Source: an uncultured Bacillota bacterium
GTDB lineage: Bacteria > Bacillota > Clostridia > Oscillospirales > Oscillospiraceae
Assembly (NCBI GenBank): GCA_947383275.1
Contig: CANDCW010000100.1
Span: forward strand, 1 to 7,536
DNA: 7,536 nucleotides
Direction: 5' to 3'
The notes under the pieces were generated by a model. The model was given only the letters and a program-made list of their open reading frames with translations. It was not told where the DNA came from and did not search any database. The translations under genes were made by a program, and so were the position numbers. This document shows, one piece after another, positions 1 to 5,921 of the stretch (its first letter is position 1; each line of letters starts with the position of its first letter).

Positions 1-55
1 GTATACTGACGAGGTCATCCGCCGCAAGGCTGGTAAGACCGGCGCCAAGAAGTAA
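1..55 (+). CDS. rplF: 50S ribosomal protein L6, C-terminal end only (partial)
   Basis: The reading frame starting at base 2 encodes 17 residues ending in RRKAGKTGAKK and stops at TAA 53-55. This tail (YTDEVIRRKAGKTGAKK) matches the conserved C-terminus of L6, where an RRK.GKTG motif is usual. L6 binds 23S rRNA near the factor-binding site of the large subunit. Its position directly before rplR is the standard spc operon order. The rest of the gene lies left of the window. Identification rests on a short tail plus gene order. Confidence 0.88.
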   Translation, partial: YTDEVIRRKAGKTGAKK

Positions 56-72
56 AAGGAGGTGTGCCACTT

Positions 73-432
73 ATGATCAACAGACCCGATACTCGCTCCC
101 AGCGCGTCAAGCGCCATAAGCGTGTGCGTGCCAAGATTTCCGGCACGCCCGAGCGTCCCCGCCTCAACGTCTTCCGCAGCGAGACCAACATCTATGCCCA
201 GATCATCGACGATGTGAACGGCGTTACCCTGGTCTCCGCTTCCTCCTTGGAGAAGGACTTCAAGGTGGACGGAACCAAGTCCGACGCCGCCAAGCAGGTG
301 GGCGTCAATGTGGCTGAGCGCGCCAAGGCCAAGGGCATTGAAACCGTAGTATTTGACCGCGGCGGCTATGTCTACCACGGCCGCGTGAAGGCTCTGGCCG
401 AGGGCGCCCGCGAGGGCGGCCTGCAGTTCTAA
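73..432 (+). CDS. rplR: 50S ribosomal protein L18
   Basis: The 119-residue protein has the usual length for bacterial L18, which binds 5S rRNA and helps dock it in the central protuberance of the 50S subunit. Visible family features are the basic N-terminus (RSQRVKRHKRVRAKISGT), the RPRLNVFRS strand, IYAQIIDD, and the C-terminal FDRGGYVYHGRVKALAEGAREGGLQF block. A GTG in frame at 64 could extend it by three codons. I chose the ATG at 73 because AGGAGG at 57-62 lies 10 nt before it but only 1 nt before the GTG. It follows rplF by 17 nt and precedes rpsE by 17 nt, so it is part of the spc operon. Confidence 0.97.
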   Translation: MINRPDTRSQRVKRHKRVRAKISGTPERPRLNVFRSETNIYAQIIDDVNGVTLVSASSLEKDFKVDGTKSDAAKQVGVNVAERAKAKGIETVVFDRGGYVYHGRVKALAEGAREGGLQF

Positions 433-449
433 AGGGAGGAGGAAGAATT

Positions 450-950
450 ATGCCTAGATTTGAGAGAGAGCCCAGCGAGTTCGTGGAAAAGCTGGTCTAT
501 CTGAACCGCGTATCCAAGACCGTCAAGGGCGGCCGTGTGGCCAAATTCTCCGCCCTGATGGTAGTCGGCGACGAGAAGGGCCGCGTGGGCTTTGGCCTGG
601 GCAAGGCTGCCGAGGTGCCCGAGGCTATCCGCAAGGGCATTGAGGACGCCAAGAAGAACATGATTAACGTGTCTTTGTCCGGCACCACCATTCCCCATGA
701 GGTGATCGGCGAGTTCGGCGCCGGCCGCGTGCTGATGAAGCCCGCAGCCCCCGGTACCGGCGTTATAGCCGGCGGCCCGGTGCGCGCCGTGATGGAAGCC
801 ATCGGCATCAAGGACATCCGTACCAAGTGCCTGCGCTCCAACAATCCGCAGAACGTGGTCTCCGCCACCTTCCAGGGGCTGAAGTCCCTGCGCACCCCCG
901 AGGAAGTGGCCCGCGTCCGCGGCAAGAGCGTGGAAGAGATCTTGGGTTAA
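450..950 (+). CDS. rpsE: 30S ribosomal protein S5
   Basis: This 166-residue protein is S5, which sits at the back of the 30S body and contributes to decoding accuracy and to the mRNA entry channel. The N-terminal double-stranded-RNA-binding-like domain spans about residues 11-75 (FVEKLVYLNRVSKTVKGGRV, then VGDEKGRVGFGLGKA). The C-terminal domain follows, with GTGVIAGGPVRAVMEAIGI (102-120) and SNNPQNVV (130-137). The ending RGKSVEEILG is the typical S5 C-terminus. The loop at residues 22-29 (SKTVKGGR), where spectinomycin-resistance changes occur in other bacteria, looks unmodified. A strong GGGAGGAGG site lies at 434-442, 7 nt before the ATG. Confidence 0.98.
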   Translation: MPRFEREPSEFVEKLVYLNRVSKTVKGGRVAKFSALMVVGDEKGRVGFGLGKAAEVPEAIRKGIEDAKKNMINVSLSGTTIPHEVIGEFGAGRVLMKPAAPGTGVIAGGPVRAVMEAIGIKDIRTKCLRSNNPQNVVSATFQGLKSLRTPEEVARVRGKSVEEILG

Positions 951-962
951 GGAGGGTCAAAA

Positions 963-1145
963 ATGGCTAATCTGAATATTAAGCTGGTCAAGAGCCTCAA
1001 CGGCCGCATCGCCAAGCACAAGGCGACCGCCGAGGCCCTGGGCCTCCGCAAGATCGGCGACACCACCGTGCAGCCCGACAACGAGGCTACCCGGGGCAAG
1101 ATCGCCCACATCGGCTACCTGCTCCAGGTGACCGAGGAAAACTAA
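963..1145 (+). CDS. rpmD: 50S ribosomal protein L30
   Basis: The 60-residue protein is bacterial L30, a small single-domain 23S rRNA-binding protein of the large subunit. It shows the family pattern: LNIKLVKSLNGR at the N-terminus, then the helix with HKATAEALGLRKIGDTTVQPD, and the second half with RGKIAHIGYLLQV. Length is normal for bacteria. GGAGGG at 951-956 lies directly after the rpsE stop and 6 nt before the ATG. It sits between rpsE and rplO, the canonical spc operon position. Confidence 0.97.
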   Translation: MANLNIKLVKSLNGRIAKHKATAEALGLRKIGDTTVQPDNEATRGKIAHIGYLLQVTEEN

Positions 1146-1161
1146 CGAGGAGGCGCACGAC

Positions 1162-1602
1162 ATGAATCTGCATGAACTTTCCCCCGCCCCCGGCTCCAAC
1201 ACCAAGGCCTACCGCAAGGGCCGGGGCGCCGGTTCCGGCAACGGCAAGACCGCCGGCCGGGGCCACAAGGGCCAGTGGGCCCGTAGCGGCGGCGGCGTCC
1301 GCGTGGGCTTTGAGGGCGGCCAGATGCCTCTGGCCCGCCGCCTGCCTAAGCGGGGCTTCCACAACATCTTTGCCAAGCCCCTGGAGGCTATCAACGTCTC
1401 CGCCCTGGAGAAATTTGAGGACGGCGACACCGTCACCGTTCAGGCCCTGCTGGACAAGGGCATCCTGTCCAAGTGCCAGTACGGCGTGAAGATCCTTGGC
1501 AACGGCGAAATCAGCAAGAAGCTGACGGTGGAGGCCTCCGCTTTCTCCGCCTCCGCGAAGGAAAAAATCGTAGCTGCCGGTGGTAAGTGGAAGGTGGTCT
1601 GA
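1162..1602 (+). CDS. rplO: 50S ribosomal protein L15
   Basis: The 146-residue protein is L15, a late-assembly large-subunit protein whose extended arm threads into 23S rRNA. The start MNLHELSPAPGS is the family's standard N-terminus. Residues 20-50 form the Gly/Arg-rich extension (GRGAGSGNGKTAGRGHKGQ), followed by GFEGGQMPLARRLPKRGF. The globular domain follows (INVSALEKF through VKILGNGEISKKLTV). Position 39 is Trp (GQWARSGGG) where Lys or Asn is common. The ribosome binding site GAGGAGG is at 1146-1152, 9 nt before the ATG. The stop codon is 2 nt from the secY start, so secY is probably translationally coupled to it. Confidence 0.97.
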   Translation: MNLHELSPAPGSNTKAYRKGRGAGSGNGKTAGRGHKGQWARSGGGVRVGFEGGQMPLARRLPKRGFHNIFAKPLEAINVSALEKFEDGDTVTVQALLDKGILSKCQYGVKILGNGEISKKLTVEASAFSASAKEKIVAAGGKWKVV

Positions 1603-1604
1603 AA

Positions 1605-2996
1605 ATGATCCAGACAATCCGCAACGCGTGGCGGGTGCCGGAACTGAAAAAGAAGATGCTGTTCACCATTATGGCGCTGCTCATCTTCCGCCTTGGCTCC
1701 GCCATCCCTGTTCCCTATATCGACGGCGCCGCCCTGGACCAGTACCTGAAAAGCCAGAGCGGAACCATCTTGGGCCTGATGAACGCCATGAGCGGTTCCG
1801 CGTTCAACTACGCCACGGTATTTGCCCTGTCCATCCAGCCCTATATCAACAGCTCCATCATCATCCAGCTGCTCACCGTGGCCATCCCCGCGCTGGAGCG
1901 CCTGGCCCGGGACGGCGGCGAGGAGGGGCGCAAGAAGATCGCCTCCATCACCCGGTACACCACCGTGGCTATCGCCCTGCTCCAGGGGTTTGGCTACTAC
2001 TCCCTGGTTAACAGCTACCGCCTGGTCAACGGCGGCGGCTTGCCTCAGATTTGGGTTGCGCTGGTCATTGTAGTCTCCTTTACTGCGGGCTCCGCTTTCC
2101 TGATGTGGCTGGGCGAGCAGATCACCGAGTTCGGCATCGGCAACGGCATCTCCATCATCCTGTTTGCCGGCATCGTCTCCCGGTTCCCCCAGATGGTTAT
2201 GGACTGCATCAGAGGCTTCCAGACTTGGCTTGTCGTCAACCGCGGCGCTGCCGGGCTGATGGCCGACAATGAGAACATGACCGAGGAAGTCGCGCAGAGC
2301 TATATCGACGCGCTGAAGCCCAGCGCCCTGGCCCCCTGGGTCATTGCCCTGATTATCATCGGCATGCTGGCGCTGGTGGTCTTTATCGTCTATATCAACA
2401 ACGCCGAGCGCCGCATCCCCGTGCAGTACGCCAAGCGCGTGGTGGGGCGGAAGATGTACGGTGGCCAGTCCACCCATATCCCCATGAAGGTGAGCATGGC
2501 CGGCGTTATGCCCATCATCTTTGCCCAGTCCATTGCCTCCCTGCCCGCCACTGTGTGCGCCTTTATGGGCGTTACCAAGGAGAGCGAGGGCTTTGGCGGC
2601 GGCCTGATGCGGGTATTCGACACTGCCGCCCCCTTCTACAGCATCATCTATTTCCTGCTCATCGTGGGCTTCAGCTATTTCTATTCCACCATGGCCTTTA
2701 ACCCTGTTGAGGTGGCCAACAACCTGAAGAAGAACGGCGGCTTTGTCCCCGGCCTGCGGCCCGGCAAGCCCACCATCGACTTCCTGATGAAGGTCCTCAA
2801 CAAGATCACTATGTTTGGCGCGCTGTATCTGTCCGTCATCGCCATTGCCCCCATCATCACCGGCAACCTGGTGGGCTACCAATCTCTGGCCATCGGCGGC
2901 ACTTCCGTCATCATCGTGGTGGGCGTTGCCCTGGAGACCGTGAAGCAGATGGAGGCCCAGATGCTCATGCGGCATTACAAGGGCTTCCTTGAGTAA
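1605..2996 (+). CDS. secY: Protein translocase subunit SecY
   Basis: This 463-residue membrane protein is the channel subunit of SecYEG, which moves proteins across or into the cytoplasmic membrane. The N-terminus (MIQTIRNAWRVPELKKK) is typical. Hydrophobic segments fit ten membrane helices. SecY landmarks are GEQITEFGIGNGISIILFAGI (170-190), RRIPVQYAKR (269-278), NPVEVANNLKKNGGFVPGLRPG (366-387), and GGTSVIIVVGVALET (431-445). The protein is somewhat longer than common (about 420-440). Part of the excess lies in the loop between helices 5 and 6 (about 193-245), which carries an acidic stretch (DNENMTEEVAQSYIDALKPS). An upstream in-frame GTG at 1587 is possible. The ATG at 1605 fits the family, and AAGGTGG at 1591-1597 lies 7 nt before it, inside rplO. 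Confidence 0.98.
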   Translation: MIQTIRNAWRVPELKKKMLFTIMALLIFRLGSAIPVPYIDGAALDQYLKSQSGTILGLMNAMSGSAFNYATVFALSIQPYINSSIIIQLLTVAIPALERLARDGGEEGRKKIASITRYTTVAIALLQGFGYYSLVNSYRLVNGGGLPQIWVALVIVVSFTAGSAFLMWLGEQITEFGIGNGISIILFAGIVSRFPQMVMDCIRGFQTWLVVNRGAAGLMADNENMTEEVAQSYIDALKPSALAPWVIALIIIGMLALVVFIVYINNAERRIPVQYAKRVVGRKMYGGQSTHIPMKVSMAGVMPIIFAQSIASLPATVCAFMGVTKESEGFGGGLMRVFDTAAPFYSIIYFLLIVGFSYFYSTMAFNPVEVANNLKKNGGFVPGLRPGKPTIDFLMKVLNKITMFGALYLSVIAIAPIITGNLVGYQSLAIGGTSVIIVVGVALETVKQMEAQMLMRHYKGFLE

Positions 2997-3008
2997 GGAG
3001 AGACGGCT

Positions 3009-3641
3009 ATGAAATTGATCCTTTTGGGCGCCCCCGGCGCCGGAAAGGGGACCCAGGCCGAGCTCCTCAGCGCCAAGCTGGGTATCCCTACCATTTCCAC
3101 CGGAAATATCCTTCGTGCCGCCATCAAGGAGGGCACCCCCATTGGCCTGGAGGCCAAAAGCTATATGGACGCCGGCAAGCTGGTGCCCGATGCCGTCATC
3201 ATTGGCATTGTGGCCCAGCGCCTGGCTCAGCCTGACTGCGCCAAGGGCTTTATTCTGGACGGCGTGCCCCGCACCATCGGCCAGGCCGAGGCCATTGACA
3301 AGGCCGGCATCACCTTTGACAAGGTGCTGTCCATTGAGATCTCCGACGGAGAGATTGAGGAGCGTATGTCCGGCCGGCGGGTGTGCCAGAGCTGCGGCGC
3401 CCCCTACCACGTAAAGGCCAAGCCTCCCAAGCAGGAGGGTGTGTGCGATTCCTGCGGCGGGCCTCTGGTCCAGCGGGAGGACGACAGGGCTGAGACCGTC
3501 CGGAAGCGCCTGGAGGTCTACCACGGGGAGACCGAGCCCCTCAAGGGTTTCTATGAGGGCAAGGGAATTTTGATTCCCGTGGCCAACCAGAGCACCATTG
3601 AGGGGACCAACAAGGTGATTATGGAGGCGCTGGGGCTCTAA
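3009..3641 (+). CDS. adk: Adenylate kinase, zinc-lid type
   Basis: This 210-residue cytoplasmic enzyme catalyses ATP + AMP = 2 ADP. The P-loop GAPGAGKGT is at residues 7-15. The AMP-binding part starts at ISTGNILR (29-36), and the DGVPRT motif is at 84-89. The lid at about 122-159 carries CQSC (126-129) and CDSC (146-149), a four-cysteine zinc site typical of Gram-positive adenylate kinases. The arginines after the lid (R160, R165 and R167) fit the phosphate-binding region. Two positions differ from the common consensus: STGN where STGD is usual, and DGVPR where DGFPR is usual. AAGGAG at 2995-3000, overlapping the secY stop, lies 8 nt before the ATG. adk next to secY is a common Gram-positive arrangement. 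Confidence 0.98.
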   Translation: MKLILLGAPGAGKGTQAELLSAKLGIPTISTGNILRAAIKEGTPIGLEAKSYMDAGKLVPDAVIIGIVAQRLAQPDCAKGFILDGVPRTIGQAEAIDKAGITFDKVLSIEISDGEIEERMSGRRVCQSCGAPYHVKAKPPKQEGVCDSCGGPLVQREDDRAETVRKRLEVYHGETEPLKGFYEGKGILIPVANQSTIEGTNKVIMEALGL

Positions 3642-4417
3642 TGGCGCTGGAAATGATTTCACTCAAATCTCAACGGGAGATTGAGGCTATGCGCCGGGCC
3701 GGGCGGATTACCGCCCAGGCCCGGGCCTTGGCCGGCTCCATGATCAGGCCGGGCGTCACGACCCACGAGATCGACAGGGCGGTCCGCCGCTTTATCGAGG
3801 GCCACGGGGCCAAGCCCTCCTTCCTGGGCTACGGCGGGTTTCCCGCCTCCGCGTGCATCTCCGTCAACGAGGAGGTCATCCACGGCATTCCCGGCCCCCG
3901 GAAGCTGAAGGAGGGCGACATTGTCAGCGTGGATGTGGGCGCCTACATCGGCGGCTTCCACGGCGACTGCGCCGCCACTTACCCCTGCGGACAGGTGAGC
4001 GGGGAGGCGTCCCAGCTGATCCAGGTCACCCAGCAGAGCTTTTGGGAGGGCATCAAAAACGCCCGCAAGGGCTGCCGGGTGAGCGACATTGGCCATGCGG
4101 TTCAGGAGTATGTGGAATCCTTTGGCTATTCCGTTGTCCGTGATTTTGTGGGCCACGGCGTGGGTGCCAAAATGCACGAGGCCCCTGAGGTGCGTAATTT
4201 TGGCCCTGCGGGCCACGGCCCCCGGCTCCAGCCGGGGATGACCATTGCAGTGGAGCCAATGGTGTGCGCCGGAGACTGGCATGTGCGGGTGCTGCCCGAC
4301 AAGTGGACCACGGTGTCCCAGGACGGTTCGCTGACCGCCCACTATGAGAACACCATCTTGATCACCGATGGGGAGCCGGAGGTTCTCACCGTAACCGGAG
4401 ACGGGGCCTATGTCTGA
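3641..4417 (+). CDS. map: Methionine aminopeptidase, type I
   Basis: This 258-residue metalloenzyme removes the initiator methionine from new proteins in the cytosol. All five expected metal ligands are visible: D98 (SVDVGAYIGG), D109 (FHGDCAATYP), H172 (VGHGVGAKMHE), E205 (IAVEPMV) and E236 (HYENTIL). The conserved catalytic-pocket histidines are H81 (VIHGIPG) and H179. It has no N-terminal zinc-finger extension, so it is the simple bacterial form. The ATG at 3641 overlaps the adk stop by 1 nt (TAATG), with GGAGG at 3623-3627 in the adk end. An alternative ATG at 3653 would give MISLKSQREIEAMRRAG, which matches the usual family start better, but it has no clear binding site. The true start is therefore uncertain by four codons. 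Confidence 0.97.
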   Translation: MALEMISLKSQREIEAMRRAGRITAQARALAGSMIRPGVTTHEIDRAVRRFIEGHGAKPSFLGYGGFPASACISVNEEVIHGIPGPRKLKEGDIVSVDVGAYIGGFHGDCAATYPCGQVSGEASQLIQVTQQSFWEGIKNARKGCRVSDIGHAVQEYVESFGYSVVRDFVGHGVGAKMHEAPEVRNFGPAGHGPRLQPGMTIAVEPMVCAGDWHVRVLPDKWTTVSQDGSLTAHYENTILITDGEPEVLTVTGDGAYV

Positions 4418-4703
4418 TTATATAGGCCAGTTTGTCCGGGCGGCGGCAGGCCGGGACAAGGGGAACATCTTGTGTGTTGTGGGCATGGACAACAAGACAG
4501 GCCGGCTGCTTCTGGCTGATGGGAAACGGCGAAAAATTGCCCATCCCAAGGCAAAAAAACTGGGCCATGTTACCCTTCTGACCGGCAGTCAGAAGCGGTT
4601 TGACCACCCTGTGGCCCACAGTTTACAGCAGGGAGAACCGGTTTCCGACCGGGCATTGAGACGGGCGCTGGCCGCCTTCAAGGAGGGATCTACGCTTGGC
4701 TAA
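4410..4703 (+). CDS. Small KOW-domain RNA-binding protein (ribosomal L14e-like)
   Basis: The 97-residue protein begins with a KOW-type module at about residues 6-57: IGQFVRAAAGRDKG, then hydrophobic strands around NILCVV and GRLLLADG, then the basic KRRKIAHPKAKKLGHVTLL. This resembles the archaeal/eukaryotic ribosomal L14e-like family (COG2163 type) found between map and infA in many Firmicutes, as with ybzG of Bacillus subtilis. RNA binding is inferred from the fold and the basic surface. The cellular role is not established. The C-terminal 40 residues (SVSDRALRR-type helix, 76-93) look family-specific. It overlaps map by 8 nt and infA by 8 nt. GGAG at 4397-4400 lies 9 nt before its ATG, inside map. 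The overlaps imply coupled translation with initiation factor IF1. Confidence 0.88.
   Translation: MSDYIGQFVRAAAGRDKGNILCVVGMDNKTGRLLLADGKRRKIAHPKAKKLGHVTLLTGSQKRFDHPVAHSLQQGEPVSDRALRRALAAFKEGSTLG
4680..4698 (+). promoter_or_regulatory. infA ribosome binding site and TTG start
   Basis: AAGGAGGG at 4680-4687 lies inside the 3' end of the KOW gene and 8 nt before TTG 4696-4698. The next in-frame ATG (4711) is 23 nt from this site, too far for normal initiation. The site therefore selects TTG as the infA start. Confidence 0.85.
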
Positions 4704-4914
4704 AGACGATATGATCGAACTGGAGGGCGTCGTCACCGAGGCCCTGCCGAACACCACATTCCATGTGGACATTGGAAACGGCCATATCATATTGGCACAT
4801 ATTTCCGGCAAGCTGCGGATGAACTTCATCCGTATCCTGCCCGGCGACAAGGTGACCATTCAGATGTCACCCTACGACCTGACCAGGGGAAGAATCACCT
4901 GGCGGTCTAAGTAA
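4696..4914 (+). CDS. infA: Translation initiation factor IF-1
   Basis: The 72-residue protein has the usual IF1 length. IF1 is a single OB-fold (S1-like) protein that binds the A site of the 30S subunit during initiation. The core is typical: IELEGVVTEALPNTTFHVDIGNGH, AHISGKLRMNFIRILPGDKV, and SPYDLTRGRITWRSK. The start is TTG at 4696, giving MAKDDMIELEG. This aligns with the family N-terminus (M-S/A-K-x-D-x-IE-x-EG), while the ATG at 4711 would remove five conserved residues. A strong ribosome binding site supports TTG. The first 8 nt overlap the KOW gene. A 75-nt gap with a hairpin separates it from rpmJ. Confidence 0.97.
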   Translation: MAKDDMIELEGVVTEALPNTTFHVDIGNGHIILAHISGKLRMNFIRILPGDKVTIQMSPYDLTRGRITWRSK

Positions 4915-4919
4915 CGATC

Positions 4920-4966
4920 AACGACCGGATGGATGGGAGCCTTGCCTGCCGTCCACCGGGGCCGTT
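4920..4966 (+). other. Imperfect RNA hairpin in the infA-rpmJ gap
   Basis: Three stem blocks can pair across a 12-nt loop (4937-4948): AACG 4920-4923 with CGTT 4963-4966; CCGG 4925-4928 with CCGG 4956-4959; and TGGATGG 4930-4936 with CCGTCCA 4949-4955, including one G-U pair. That makes about 15 pairs with a small internal loop and one bulge. No T run follows, so it does not look like an intrinsic terminator. It ends 10 nt before the rpmJ binding site (AGGAGG, 4976-4981). It could be a processing or regulatory element at the junction between the spc-type and alpha-type gene groups. Function is inferred only from position. Confidence 0.45.
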
Positions 4967-4989
4967 CAGGCATTCAGGAGGTTTTAACA

Positions 4990-5103
4990 ATGAAAGTCAG
5001 ACCGTCCGTGAAGCCCATGTGCGAGAAGTGCAAAGTCATTAAGCGCAAGGGCAAAGTCATGGTAATTTGCGAAAACCCCAAGCATAAGCAGAGACAAGGT
5101 TAA
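4990..5103 (+). CDS. rpmJ: 50S ribosomal protein L36, zinc-binding form
   Basis: The 37-codon frame encodes MKVRPSVKPM, then CEKCKVIKRKGKVMVICENP, and ends KHKQRQG, followed by TAA. This is the full length of the common short L36, the smallest large-subunit protein, which binds 23S rRNA. The zinc ligands are complete: C11, C14, C27 and H32 (Cx2C...Cx4H). AGGAGG at 4976-4981 lies 8 nt before the ATG. It sits between infA and rpsM, the canonical position. It has no shorter competing start and is unambiguous despite its size. Confidence 0.98.
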   Translation: MKVRPSVKPMCEKCKVIKRKGKVMVICENPKHKQRQG

Positions 5104-5121
5104 TTGGAGGTGCTGTAAAAA

Positions 5122-5487
5122 ATGGCTCGTATTGCCGGTATTGACCTGCCGAGAGAGAAGAGAATCGAGATCGGCCTCACTTATATCTACGGCATTGGGC
5201 GCACCAGCGCCAACAAGATCCTGGCCAAGGCTGGGGTAAATCCCGACACCCGCGTAAAGGACCTCACCGAGGAGGACGAGGCCAAGCTGCGTGAGATTAT
5301 CCACGACTACACCGTGGAAGGCGACCTGCGCCGCAACGTGGCGATGGACATCAAGCGCCTGACCGAAATCGGCTGCTACCGGGGCATCCGCCACCGCAAG
5401 GGGCTGCCCGTCCGCGGCCAGCGGTCCAAGACCAACGCCCGTACCCGCAAGGGTCCCAAGCGTACCGTCGCCAATAAGAAGAAGTAA
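5122..5487 (+). CDS. rpsM: 30S ribosomal protein S13
   Basis: The 121-residue protein is S13, which sits in the 30S head, contacts the P-site tRNA, and forms bridges to the 50S subunit. The N-terminal MARIAGIDLPREKRIEIGLT and YGIGRTSA helix-turn block are typical. The C-terminal signature GLPVRGQRSKTNARTRKG (94-111) is followed by the basic tail GPKRTVANKKK that reaches toward tRNA. GGAGG at 5106-5110 lies 11 nt before the ATG. The gap to rpmJ is 18 nt, too short to hold an S4-binding leader of the kind found before rpsM in E. coli. Confidence 0.98.
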   Translation: MARIAGIDLPREKRIEIGLTYIYGIGRTSANKILAKAGVNPDTRVKDLTEEDEAKLREIIHDYTVEGDLRRNVAMDIKRLTEIGCYRGIRHRKGLPVRGQRSKTNARTRKGPKRTVANKKK

Positions 5488-5499
5488 GGAGGGATACAC

Positions 5500-5898
5500 A
5501 TGGCTGCGAACAAAGGTAAAAAAGTGGTGCGCAAGCGCCGCGAACGCAAGAACGTAGAGAGGGGCCAGGTGCATATCCGCTCCTCCTTCAACAACACCAT
5601 GGTCACCGTGACCGACGCGCAGGGCAACGCCCTGTCCTGGGCCTCCTCCGGCGGCCTGGGCTTCCGTGGTTCCCGTAAGTCCACCCCCTACGCCGCTCAG
5701 ACCGCAGCCGAAACGGCTGCCAAGGCCGCCATGGAGTATGGTCTGAAGACCGTGGAGGTCTTCGTGAAGGGCCCCGGCCAGGGCCGCGAGGCCGCCATCC
5801 GGGCGCTGCAGGCCGTGGGCCTGGAGGTCACCCTCATCAAGGACGTGACCCCCGTCCCCCACAACGGCTGCCGGCCCCCGAAGCGCCGCCGCGTCTGA
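5500..5898 (+). CDS. rpsK: 30S ribosomal protein S11
   Basis: The 132-residue protein is S11, on the 30S platform near the E site and the mRNA exit. Conserved blocks are VVRKRRERKNVERG (9-22), SSFNNTMVTVTDAQGNALSW (28-47), GGLGFRGSRKSTPYAAQ (51-67), KGPGQGREAAIRAL (90-103), and the C-terminal HNGCRPPKRRRV (121-132). Its Asn-Gly pair (N122) corresponds to the site known to form isoaspartate in E. coli S11. AAGGAGGG at 5486-5493 overlaps the rpsM stop and lies 6 nt before the ATG. It is followed by rpsD after 23 nt. Confidence 0.98.
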   Translation: MAANKGKKVVRKRRERKNVERGQVHIRSSFNNTMVTVTDAQGNALSWASSGGLGFRGSRKSTPYAAQTAAETAAKAAMEYGLKTVEVFVKGPGQGREAAIRALQAVGLEVTLIKDVTPVPHNGCRPPKRRRV

Positions 5899-5921
5899 TC
5901 GATTGAAGGAGGTTTTGACAG

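Noticed and set aside
1440..3662. A 740-residue open frame on the - strand opposite rplO, secY and adk
   Set aside because: The predicted protein is dominated by Gly, His, Leu, Asp and Gln with no recognisable domain. This is what arises opposite genes with strong G/C third-position bias. The + strand genes are unmistakable, so it is a shadow.
3659..4342. A 227-residue open frame on the - strand opposite map
   Set aside because: It is antisense to a methionine aminopeptidase with all five metal ligands intact, and has no features of its own.
4965..4978. Short direct repeat TTCAGG at 4965-4970 and 4973-4978
   Set aside because: Two 6-nt copies could occur by chance, and the second overlaps the rpmJ ribosome binding site. 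No larger repeat structure is present.
4984..5862. A 292-residue open frame on the - strand opposite rpmJ, rpsM and rpsK
   Set aside because: It has the same compositional signature of an antisense shadow, shows no binding site or family resemblance, and lies across three certain ribosomal genes.
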